Below are positions 14,242 through 19,711 of a stretch of DNA of 19,711 bases, one piece after another. The notes beneath the pieces were generated by a model. It saw nothing but the letters and a program-made list of their open reading frames with translations, was not told the DNA's origin and made no database searches. The position numbers and the translations under genes are program-made. The DNA lies in NCBI GenBank assembly GCA_005877185.1, contig VBPQ01000060.1, positions 1 to 19,711 of the forward strand, written 5' to 3'. Each line of letters starts with the position of its first letter. The first letter of the stretch is position 1. The stretch is from Nitrososphaerota archaeon (GTDB lineage: Archaea > Thermoproteota > Nitrososphaeria > Nitrososphaerales > Gagatemarchaeaceae).

Positions 14242-15237
14242 CTACCTGGTCCTCGCCCTCATGATGAACCGCTGGACGCGGTCTTCGGCGCCCTGCCCCT
14301 GGTCTCTCAGCGACCTCCCCGTCACCTCCAGGAAGACCTGGTCAAGGCTCGGCTTGTCGAAAGAGACCTTGGTTATCTTCAACCCCTTCTTCGATATTCC
14401 CTCGAAGATCGTCGGGAGCGCCTCCTCGGTGCTCGGCAGCTTGATGCGGTAGGTGTAGTCTGACTTCTTCACGTCCTTGACTCCAGGGACGGAGTAGAAG
14501 AATTCAGTCAGGTCCACCCCATCGTTGACGGCGATCTCGAGTACGTCTCCCCCCAGCTTCTGCTTCAGCTCCCCTGGGGAGCCGGAGACCTTGATCTTCC
14601 CGTGGTCGATTATCGCAACGTTGTGGCAGAGAGAGTCGGCTTCCTCCAGGTAGTGGGTGGTGACGAAGAGCGTCATCTTGTTCTCCTCGTTCAGCCTCTT
14701 TATGTAGTTCCACATGACCGTCCTGGTCTGGATGTCGAGGCCCAGGGTAGGTTCGTCCAGGAAGAGCAGCTTCGGCTGATGAATCAAGCCCACTATCAGC
14801 TCGAGCCTCTTCCTCATCCCCCCGGAGTACGTGGAGACCAAGCGGTTCGCCGCATCCTTCAGGTCGACTAGCCCGAGGAGCTCCGAGGCCCTGCTCTTCG
14901 CGACGGCGTCCGGGACGTGATAAAGCTTGGCCGCGAGAAGAAGGTTCTCCGTCCCCTTCAGGTCGTCGTCGATTGTCAGGTCTTGAGGGACGAGCCCTAT
15001 GCTCTGGCGCACCTTGTCCTGCTCCGTGGCCACGTTGTATCCCGCGACGCTCGCCTTTCCCTGAGTGATCGAGGCGAGGGTAGTAAGCATCCTGATCGTC
15101 GTGGTCTTGCCCGCCCCGTTAGGTCCGAGGAAGCCGAAGACCTCTCCCTCGCTCACCTTGAAGGAGATGTGGTCGACGGCTGTGAAGTTGCCGTTGAAGA
15201 CCTTGGTGAGGCCTTCCGCTTCGACGATCGAGGCCAT
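14242..15237 (-). CDS. ABC transporter ATP-binding protein (DrrA-like exporter)
   Basis: A 331-residue ATPase that powers export through the adjacent ABC-2 permease. Walker A GPNGAGKTT (38-46), Q-loop Q85, signature YSGGM (137-141), Walker B LLFLDEP (157-163) and H-loop H195 are all intact, so it should hydrolyse ATP. The C-terminal 100 residues form the DUF4162-type domain common in DrrA/drug or lipid exporters. The substrate is unknown; family members export antibiotics, lipids or polysaccharides. ATG at 15237 directly abuts the TAA of a 27-codon ORF (TAAATG), indicating translational coupling. It lies 3 nt upstream of the permease, one operon. Confidence 0.93.
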   Translation of the reverse strand: MASIVEAEGLTKVFNGNFTAVDHISFKVSEGEVFGFLGPNGAGKTTTIRMLTTLASITQGKASVAGYNVATEQDKVRQSIGLVPQDLTIDDDLKGTENLLLAAKLYHVPDAVAKSRASELLGLVDLKDAANRLVSTYSGGMRKRLELIVGLIHQPKLLFLDEPTLGLDIQTRTVMWNYIKRLNEENKMTLFVTTHYLEEADSLCHNVAIIDHGKIKVSGSPGELKQKLGGDVLEIAVNDGVDLTEFFYSVPGVKDVKKSDYTYRIKLPSTEEALPTIFEGISKKGLKITKVSFDKPSLDQVFLEVTGRSLRDQGQGAEDRVQRFIMRARTR

Positions 15238-15321
15238 TTACGGGGTGCCTCCGACTCTCGACAGTCTCGACGCCAACTCCTTCAGCCTCTCCCGGTAATC
15301 AGCACGTCCGGAAGTATCCAT
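15238..15321 (-). CDS. 27-residue ORF coupled to the ABC ATPase
   Basis: A tiny ORF, ATG at 15321 to TAA at 15238, that ends exactly at the ATPase ATG. The peptide is a charged helix (RADYRERLKELASRL) ending GGTP. A TATA-like TTCTTTTAG lies about 28-35 nt upstream of its ATG, so this may be the true 5' end of the operon. It could be a small accessory peptide or a leader ORF that sets ATPase translation. No family is recognised; chance remains possible. Confidence 0.35.
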   Translation of the reverse strand: MDTSGRADYRERLKELASRLSRVGGTP

Positions 15322-15558
15322 GATTCCTGCACCGTTCTTGGGTGATTGGCTAAAAGAATTGTGGAAATGGTCTTCGTCTCGACACGATTGGGGCGCGCTC
15401 TCCTTTCGAACAGGTGATGGGGCGACGAATTTTCCCCTGATGGAGAGTCTGCCATCCTCCGGTCCGCCGCTGTAATATGCAGGGAGGTCTAATTGTTGAG
15501 TACTCTGTAGAGAATCCAGTCACGCCGGTTCACGAATGCGATTCGAGAGATTCGGCTG
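15322..15558. other. Intergenic region between ABC operon and tRNA-Arg
   Basis: No coding or structural signal is convincing. It holds the ABC operon promoter at the left end and the tRNA promoter just beyond the right end. Confidence 0.35.
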
Positions 15559-15569
15559 CAAATACTTAT
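15559..15569 (+). promoter_or_regulatory. TATA box of tRNA-Arg
   Basis: CAAATACTTAT, centred about 32 nt upstream of the first tRNA base, fits the spacing of archaeal tRNA promoters and supports that the unusual tRNA is transcribed. Confidence 0.5.
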
Positions 15570-15595
15570 GTTGAATTGGAGGAGGGCAGCCCGAT

Positions 15596-15735
15596 GGGCC
15601 CGTAGCGCAGATCTCTCGGAGCGAAGCACGGATAGCGCGGCAGACTGTAGGGGGTCGTACCTTCTATCCTCTGTCGAGGAAAGCTGTAGAGAGTCAGACT
15701 CGCAAAGGTCGTGGGTTCAAATCCCACCGGGCCCG
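15596..15735 (+). tRNA. tRNA-Arg(UCU), with about 65 extra bases (probable multiple introns)
   Basis: Acceptor GGGCCCG (15596-15602) pairs fully with CGGGCCC (15728-15734), discriminator G at 15735. T-arm GTGGG-TTCAAAT-CCCAC (15711-15727) is perfect. D-stem GCGC (15605-15608) pairs with GCGC (15635-15638), but the loop is 26 nt, about 16 too long. The anticodon stem is best seen as GCAGA (15640-15644) with TCTGT (15670-15674). Between them T33-TCT-A37 (15662-15666) forms one strand of a 9-bp hairpin (15647-15655 with 15659-15667), as expected where an intron pairs with the anticodon loop. A further insert lies between 15675 and about 15704, held by CGAG/CTCG. The ends match archaeal tRNA-Arg(UCU). 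Exact intron borders cannot be fixed; an inactivated gene is the alternative. Confidence 0.65.
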
Positions 15736-15756
15736 TTTGCTAATACCCCAATTTGA

Positions 15757-15776
15757 CCTCTGTTCATCAATAGAGG
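15757..15776. repeat. Short inverted repeat after tRNA-Arg
   Basis: CCTCT (15757-15761) and AGAGG (15772-15776) with a 10-nt AT-rich loop. It could be a transcription-stop hairpin for the tRNA or part of an integration footprint. Short enough to be chance. Confidence 0.25.
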
Positions 15777-15824
15777 CGCAAATCTGAGGATATTTTCGTT
15801 TTGGAAAGCTTTCTTTGCAGTAAC

Positions 15825-15849
15825 TCGGGTTGAAATCCCGGCGACCGCA
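15825..15849 (+). pseudogene. tRNA T-arm plus acceptor 3' strand remnant
   Basis: TCGGG-TTGAAAT-CCCGG folds as a T-arm (one terminal U-G pair), followed by a 7-nt acceptor-like CGACCGC and A as discriminator. The T-loop has G where tRNAs have invariant C56, and there is no 5' part nearby. It is therefore a decayed tRNA 3' end, about 90 nt after the intact tRNA-Arg and different from it in sequence. Confidence 0.4.
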
Positions 15850-15978
15850 GATTAGTTCATCTAACCCTGCTACAAGCGTTCCTTAGACCGATCAGATGTT
15901 CGATTGAATTTTGCGGCCAGCGAGGGTTGGGTCGGCCCCGGAATCGCCTTCATTTGCCGAGATGTGAGAGTTCGAACG

Positions 15979-16155
15979 CTACGGCACGGAGCCGCCGGCC
16001 AGAGAGAGCATGTCTTCGACGAGCTCGTCTGGCTTCGTTATCATCGGCCAGTGCCCTGATTCTATTACCTTGTGGGGACCATCAAGCTTTCCCCACTTTC
16101 CTTTCAGGATCTCGTCGAGATATTCTCCGTCGCCGCCGCCGGTGCACGACTTGGT
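15979..16155 (-). pseudogene. C-terminal fragment of an alpha/beta-hydrolase
   Basis: Minus-strand frame ending in TAG at 15979-15981 encodes about 58 residues. They include YLDEILKGKWGKLDGPH and then VIESGHWPMITKPDEL, ending in LSLAGG. The GHWPMITKPDEL motif is the typical end of alpha/beta-hydrolases: the catalytic His followed by the proline-rich final helix region. The frame is closed by a TAA at 16156-16158, and no nucleophile elbow or N-terminal part exists upstream, where a different Gly/Ala-rich sequence begins. The gene is therefore truncated at a junction near 16120-16155. Confidence 0.6.
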
Positions 16156-16366
16156 TTACGACACTCGTTCCGACGCCCGAAGCCATTTGGCCGAGAAGGC
16201 CGGTTGCGGTCGATGCCGGAAAGACCGCGTTAGTGAAAGTGGAAAGACCTCCTCCTAATGCGCCCACACCAGCACTTCCCAAGACCCCAAGTGATGTTGC
16301 CTTCTGGCCGGCGAAATAAGTGTACTTCGAGGCGGACGCAGCCGCACCAATTGCTGCGCCGCCCAC
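16082..16366 (-). CDS. Gly/Ala-rich hydrophobic ORF, probable orphan tail fragment
   Basis: A 94-codon ORF from GTG 16366. Residues 1-75 are Gly/Ala/Ser-rich and membrane-like (GGAAIGAAAS, LGSAGVGALGGG), in the style of the hydrophobic tails of secreted or RHS proteins. The last 20 residues (RRRRRRISRRDPERK) are out-of-frame reading of the hydrolase fragment and not a real terminus. The frame stays open upstream to a TAA near 16504 and reads protein-like (LPGERLNCVHPSGAERAS), with no start codon, so it is probably the 3' part of a longer gene cut off at both ends. A displaced RHS C-terminal cassette is the best guess. Confidence 0.4.
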   Translation of the reverse strand: MGGAAIGAAASASKYTYFAGQKATSLGVLGSAGVGALGGGLSTFTNAVFPASTATGLLGQMASGVGTSVVNQVVHRRRRRRISRRDPERKVGKA

Positions 16367-16520
16367 AGTGGTAGTTGCTCCTGCGCTAATCGAAGCACGT
16401 TCAGCTCCTGATGGGTGAACACAATTGAGTCGCTCTCCTGGTAAGCTAGAAAAAGTGGGCGCGGAAAATTCTGCTAGAAAAGTCTGCTGAGGTAGTTCCC
16501 ATTACTGAACCGACAAAATA

Positions 16521-17117
16521 TCAAGAAGGAGGCTGCAGCCTCGGGGTTGAATCCGATATCGTGAGTTGTAGTCGATGACTTCTCTCGCGTCTCAGGAGTG
16601 CGGCTACGAGCACAACTAAGAACCCCGCCAGAACGGCCAAGATAACGAATTTTGCAATAAAAGAGATAGAGGATCTGAACACGAAGACCATGATTACGTA
16701 AGTGGTTGCCATCCACGCTCCGACAATCACAACGTACGGCCTAACCGGTAAACTCCGGCGAATGCTCTGATCGGGGAGATATGGTCTGGATGAAATGACA
16801 AACCCTAACACAACAAGGAAGATGCTTACTAAAGAGAAAGGACCAAAGTCGTAGAAAGCTGACAGTATGACCAAGAACAGACCGGCGTGCATCATAATCA
16901 GGGGAGGGATGACCTTGCGTCTCCAGTCGATTCTTCTCTGTTTCAGCATGCTGATCCCATAAGCCGCGTCTTCGTCAGCGAACAAAACCGCAGAGGAAAG
17001 GAAGAAGATAATCGTTAGACCTGCGCTTATGTCAAAGAGCGCCCAGGACGCGACTCCCAGCAGCAAGAACGCGTAAGAAAGAATCCCTAGGATGCCATGC
17101 GTCAAATGATTGGGCAC
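16521..17117 (-). CDS. Six-TM membrane protein overlapping the RHS tail gene
   Basis: A 198-residue protein of no recognised family with six predicted TM helices (about 8-28, 31-47, 69-88, 94-109, 127-147, 153-174). A charged loop (about 50-68, DEDAAYG...QRRIDWRRK) lies between TM2 and TM3, and a polar tail at the end. GTG start at 17117 lies inside the last codons of the upstream tail gene, overlapping it by 16 nt, so the two are translationally coupled. In bacterial RHS loci the gene directly after the RHS C-terminus often encodes the cognate immunity protein. A membrane immunity or anchoring partner for the two-TM RHS tail is therefore plausible, but only by position. Confidence 0.65.
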   Translation of the reverse strand: MPNHLTHGILGILSYAFLLLGVASWALFDISAGLTIIFFLSSAVLFADEDAAYGISMLKQRRIDWRRKVIPPLIMMHAGLFLVILSAFYDFGPFSLVSIFLVVLGFVISSRPYLPDQSIRRSLPVRPYVVIVGAWMATTYVIMVFVFRSSISFIAKFVILAVLAGFLVVLVAALLRRERSHRLQLTISDSTPRLQPPS

Positions 17118-17608
17118 TGAATGCCTCTCGCATTACAGTCGCGTTGCTGTTGTATGCCGCCGTTTACTAATGCTGCACCCGTGAATATGAAGAGAAATCC
17201 CACGGAAAGGCGTCTCATACTGAGCGCGAGTCCTCCAGGGCTTCCAGGCACAAATTCCCCTCCCCCTGGTAACAACGACGACCTCGGGCCGGAAGTCGGA
17301 GCAGGCAGCTCAGGGGAAACTTCAATTGCTCTTGCCTTAAAGGCGCCGGGAATAATTAACACAATTCCTGCGCCAATCAATGCCCCACCCACAATGGCCT
17401 TCTCCAAAGGGGTCTTCGAAATTGAGACGGCTAATTGGGTTACAGGGTTGCTAGGGGCGCTAAGTTCATCCTGCCCAATTGCAAGGGCGCTCTGACCGAA
17501 ACTGCTCACAGCACTGCTCACAGCGCTTGACGCGGCACTTGTAACTGTCGAGATAGCCGAAGTTCCAATCACGGTGGCTTGAGCCACTCTTTGAGCGGCG
17601 TCAACCAA
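17102..17608 (-). CDS. C-terminal tail of the RHS protein, displaced by a frameshift
   Basis: Read alone this is a 168-residue ORF from TTG 17608. The same frame is open upstream (VASTIVSTASAGASQ) back to the G7 run at 17667-17673, where it meets the RHS frame. Removing one base of that run continues the RHS protein as GAIPPLTQAVAST and onward, so both are parts of one gene. The tail has a Ser/Ala/Thr-rich first part (about 1-50), a TM helix (about 70-88), a Pro/Gly-rich linker, a second TM helix (about 134-151) and a short end with two Cys (158, 165). It could anchor the RHS shell in the membrane or be a membrane-acting tip. No known toxin domain is recognised. Confidence 0.7.
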   Translation of the reverse strand: MVDAAQRVAQATVIGTSAISTVTSAASSAVSSAVSSFGQSALAIGQDELSAPSNPVTQLAVSISKTPLEKAIVGGALIGAGIVLIIPGAFKARAIEVSPELPAPTSGPRSSLLPGGGEFVPGSPGGLALSMRRLSVGFLFIFTGAALVNGGIQQQRDCNARGIQCPII

Positions 17609-19711
17609 CTGGCTTGCACCAGCGGATGCCGTAGAGACGATAGTACTCGCTACAGCCTGTGTCAGAGGGGGGGATCGCGCCTAAAGCGCTAGTGACCGCT
17701 GAAGCAGCTGATGACACAGAAGAAGCAGCTGTGTTAATCGCATTAGTAATAGCACCGAAGATATTCCATTCATGCCCGTTGGGATCGATTATCTTCATCG
17801 GATTGTCTCTCGCGTAGATGTAGCGATTCGTGCTCTGGGGGTCGTCCTGGATTCCGGGAGACGAGTCTTGAGTAACGAACCTCCCAATCGTCGGGTCGTA
17901 GAACCTCGCCCCGAAGTAGTAGAAACCAGTGCTGCCATCGTAAATCTTGCCAGCGTACAAGAACTCGTCGGGAGTGCCCGAAGCGCCGTATTGAGGTCCG
18001 TACGGGACGTAGTTGCTGCTGAAGACCTGTGAACCCGTTGAGGACGAGACGAATCGGATGCTCCCAATGTGATCCTCGTGCAGGTAAGTCGTCGTGCTCC
18101 CGACCATCTTCGCCACCTGCAATCCATTCGCGTAGAATCTCTTGGTCACCACCCCTGTGTTCAGGTCCTTCTCGAAGAGCACATTGAGCCCTTGGTACAT
18201 GAATACGATCGAATCGCTCTCTGTCTTCTTTATCCTCTTACCGTCCCGATCGTAGGCGTTCTGAAGGACCGTCGTTCCCGAGTGTACGACCTTCGTAAGC
18301 CTGTTGTCGTAGTCGTACGTGAACGCCCAGGAGGTCCCATTCTTCGTGAGCAAGTTCCCGTTGGCATCGTAGGTGTAGGTCGTCGACCCGGCATTCGAGA
18401 GCCTGTTGAAGGAGCCGTAGGTGTACGTCGTGGTCGTCAAGCCCTGCACCATCTTTACCCTGTTCCCCACCTGGTCGTAAGAGTAGGTGATTGTCCCCCA
18501 GAGGCCAGTGGTTGAATTGAGACGGTCGAGCCAGTCGTATCTGTATGTCTCGTAGGCCGTAAGCGAGTTGATGGTCTTCACGTTTCCGGTGCCATCGTAG
18601 GTATAGTTCATGTCCATATTTCTCGTGCTCCCGACCTTGTCCAGGATGCGCGTCGGCCTGTCCCTCACATCATAATTGTACGTCGCCACCTCGCCGTTCC
18701 CGAAGGTTATCGTCCCCATTTTGTCGTCGACCGTGTACCCCACGGTGGCGAAGGTACCCACCTTCTTGACCCTGTTCACCGCGTCGTAGGTCATTGATAG
18801 GAGATAGGAGTCGGGATACTGGATGGAGATGATGTTGCTCGCCTTGTCGTAGGTGTAAATTGTCATGTACTTCGAAGCGCTGATGTACTTCGTCTCGTTC
18901 GTCACCCTGTTCCTCGCGTCGTAGGCGTAGTACGACGTTGCTGCCGGGTCGACCATCTTGATTCTATTGCTGTTCGGATCGTAGGTGTAGGTGACTGTCG
19001 AGGTGTTCGGGTAGGTCACCTTGGTGAGCCTGTTCAGCGCGTCGTACGCGAGGGAGGTCAGGTTGGTCTTCGGGTCCGTCCTCGTGAGAAGGTTGCTCAC
19101 GTTGTCGTACGTCCTCGTCTCGTACCTGGTGTCCGGATATGTGGTCTTGGTGAGGCGGTTGAGGTCGTCGTACTGGTAGCTCGTCGCCTGATTCTTCGCG
19201 TCCGTCATGCCGAGGAGGTTACCGACCTGGTCGTAGGAGTATTGGGTGAGGAAGTAGTTGCTGGAGCTGTTGTACTCCTTCACCGTGGAGAGGCGGCTGT
19301 TCCAGTCGTATGCGTACTGCTTCTGGTGGCAGTTCTCATCCTTCGGGGTCTTGATGTTGTTCACGTAGTCGTACGAGGCTGTGCTCATCGTCCCATCGGG
19401 ATTCTGAGTCCCGGTGGGCCGACCCAGCTGGTCACTGGTGTAGTAGTAGGTGAACGTGTACCTGTAGATTCCAGTGATCTGGGTATTAGAGTTTATCGAG
19501 ATCTGCCTGTACCTGTTCGTGGAGCTGGTGTCTGACCACCTGTTGAAGGTGAGGTTTCCGTAGTCGGCGACGCTGATTCCGTAAGTCTGACCGCTGTTAA
19601 GCGTGAATGCGATGGGTGAGAATCCGGTTTGCAGAACATTCCAGTTCGCATCGTACAGCACGGTGTACATCCCCGTGATCGTGTTACCGGTGTTGAGCTG
19701 AGTGTTGACCG
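17601..19711 (-). CDS. RHS/YD-repeat protein, partial (5' end beyond window)
   Basis: The visible 700 or so residues begin in a secreted beta domain (TITGMYTVLYD, then FTLNSGQTYGISVADYG, to about residue 72 counted from the ATG at 19670). Next come about 25 YD repeats (YTYDxxNRLTKVTYP type, about 75-515), which in this family form a hollow beta shell. The RHS core follows (about 528-632): HEDHIGSIRF, LYAGKIYDGSTGFYYFGARFYDPTIGRF, NRYIYARDNPMKIIDPNG. The frame is open to the right edge, so the ATG at 19670 is not the start. After the core the sequence runs into an Ala/Ser-rich tail and then, past the G7 run, ends at 17601 in an unrelated stretch (SEYYRLYGIRWCKPVG). That stretch is probably a frameshift artefact; the true tail lies in the next frame down to 17102. 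Confidence 0.9.
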   Translation of the reverse strand, partial: VNTQLNTGNTITGMYTVLYDANWNVLQTGFSPIAFTLNSGQTYGISVADYGNLTFNRWSDTSSTNRYRQISINSNTQITGIYRYTFTYYYTSDQLGRPTGTQNPDGTMSTASYDYVNNIKTPKDENCHQKQYAYDWNSRLSTVKEYNSSSNYFLTQYSYDQVGNLLGMTDAKNQATSYQYDDLNRLTKTTYPDTRYETRTYDNVSNLLTRTDPKTNLTSLAYDALNRLTKVTYPNTSTVTYTYDPNSNRIKMVDPAATSYYAYDARNRVTNETKYISASKYMTIYTYDKASNIISIQYPDSYLLSMTYDAVNRVKKVGTFATVGYTVDDKMGTITFGNGEVATYNYDVRDRPTRILDKVGSTRNMDMNYTYDGTGNVKTINSLTAYETYRYDWLDRLNSTTGLWGTITYSYDQVGNRVKMVQGLTTTTYTYGSFNRLSNAGSTTYTYDANGNLLTKNGTSWAFTYDYDNRLTKVVHSGTTVLQNAYDRDGKRIKKTESDSIVFMYQGLNVLFEKDLNTGVVTKRFYANGLQVAKMVGSTTTYLHEDHIGSIRFVSSSTGSQVFSSNYVPYGPQYGASGTPDEFLYAGKIYDGSTGFYYFGARFYDPTIGRFVTQDSSPGIQDDPQSTNRYIYARDNPMKIIDPNGHEWNIFGAITNAINTAASSVSSAASAVTSALGAIPPSDTGCSEYYRLYGIRWCKPVG
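17667..17673. other. G7 homopolymer at the RHS core/tail junction
   Basis: Seven G on the plus strand (seven C in the coding strand). With six, the RHS frame joins the two-TM tail and gives one protein about 850 residues long from the ATG at 19670. With seven, the product ends 21 codons later. The tract is a candidate slip, phase-variation or sequencing-error site. Confidence 0.6.

Noticed and set aside
16206..16212. GCGGTCG as a possible 5' acceptor strand for the tRNA remnant at 15825 (permuted tRNA)
   Set aside because: No D-arm or anticodon arm follows it and it lies within the Gly/Ala-rich coding stretch. Chance match.
16474..16716. 80-codon minus-strand ORF within the six-TM gene
   Set aside because: It lies in another frame of the six-TM gene and has no protein-like features.
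17772..19535. Plus-strand ORFs antisense to the RHS gene
   Set aside because: Arg/Val-rich shadows produced by the repetitive YD codons.
1..19711. CRISPR arrays or complete insertion sequences
   Set aside because: No regularly spaced direct repeats or transposase genes were seen. The repetitive part of the RHS gene is protein-coding YD repeats.

Overview
The window reads as archaeal chromosome, most likely Nitrososphaerota (Thaumarchaeota). This is inferred from TATA-like boxes about 25-35 nt upstream of starts with little leader, frequent TTG/GTG starts, Shine-Dalgarno-like sequences of archaeal type, a tRNA-Arg with apparent intron insertions, tandem DUF131-type membrane proteins, and the style of the secreted and RHS proteins. 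No rRNA or other strong phylogenetic marker is present, so the lineage call is tentative.

Layout. (1) 1-3.8 kb, minus strand: a CDF metal exporter, a solitary tRNA 3' half, then a compact operon for a Tat-exported two-domain multicopper oxidase, a ZIP-type transporter and a membrane-anchored blue copper protein. A perfect inverted repeat that could be a metal-repressor operator overlaps its promoter. (2) 3.8-6.4 kb: sparse region with a secreted protein of unknown function, several very small genes (a CxxC membrane peptide, a two-CxxC zinc ribbon, a decayed small membrane protein) and two tandem DUF131-type proteins. (3) 6.4-13.3 kb: dense housekeeping block with an A-type Fe-S carrier, a GlmS-like SIS isomerase without glutaminase domain, a class II fumarase, a conserved protein with a degenerate HExxH, two different alpha-phosphohexomutases and thiamine-monophosphate kinase. 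The SIS protein and the mutases suggest amino-sugar or hexose-phosphate supply for glycan synthesis. (4) 13.3-15.3 kb, minus strand: an ABC-2 exporter (ATPase plus permease, preceded by a tiny coupled ORF). The permease carries a C-terminal frameshift. (5) 15.6-19.7 kb: a tRNA-Arg(UCU) with about 65 extra bases, a second tRNA 3' remnant, a truncated alpha/beta-hydrolase, an orphan Gly/Ala-rich tail, a six-TM protein and a large RHS/YD-repeat protein that runs off the right edge.

The region most worth a second look is the RHS locus. A seven-base homopolymer splits the RHS core from a 190-residue two-TM tail lying in the adjacent frame. The tail gene overlaps the start of a six-TM protein placed where RHS immunity genes usually sit. 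Further downstream an orphan tail ends inside a broken hydrolase gene, which looks like a rearrangement or island junction next to tRNA remnants. Other notable points are the thiL reading frame, which has no ATG/GTG/TTG start in front of its essential GDD motif, and the putative operator at the copper operon.
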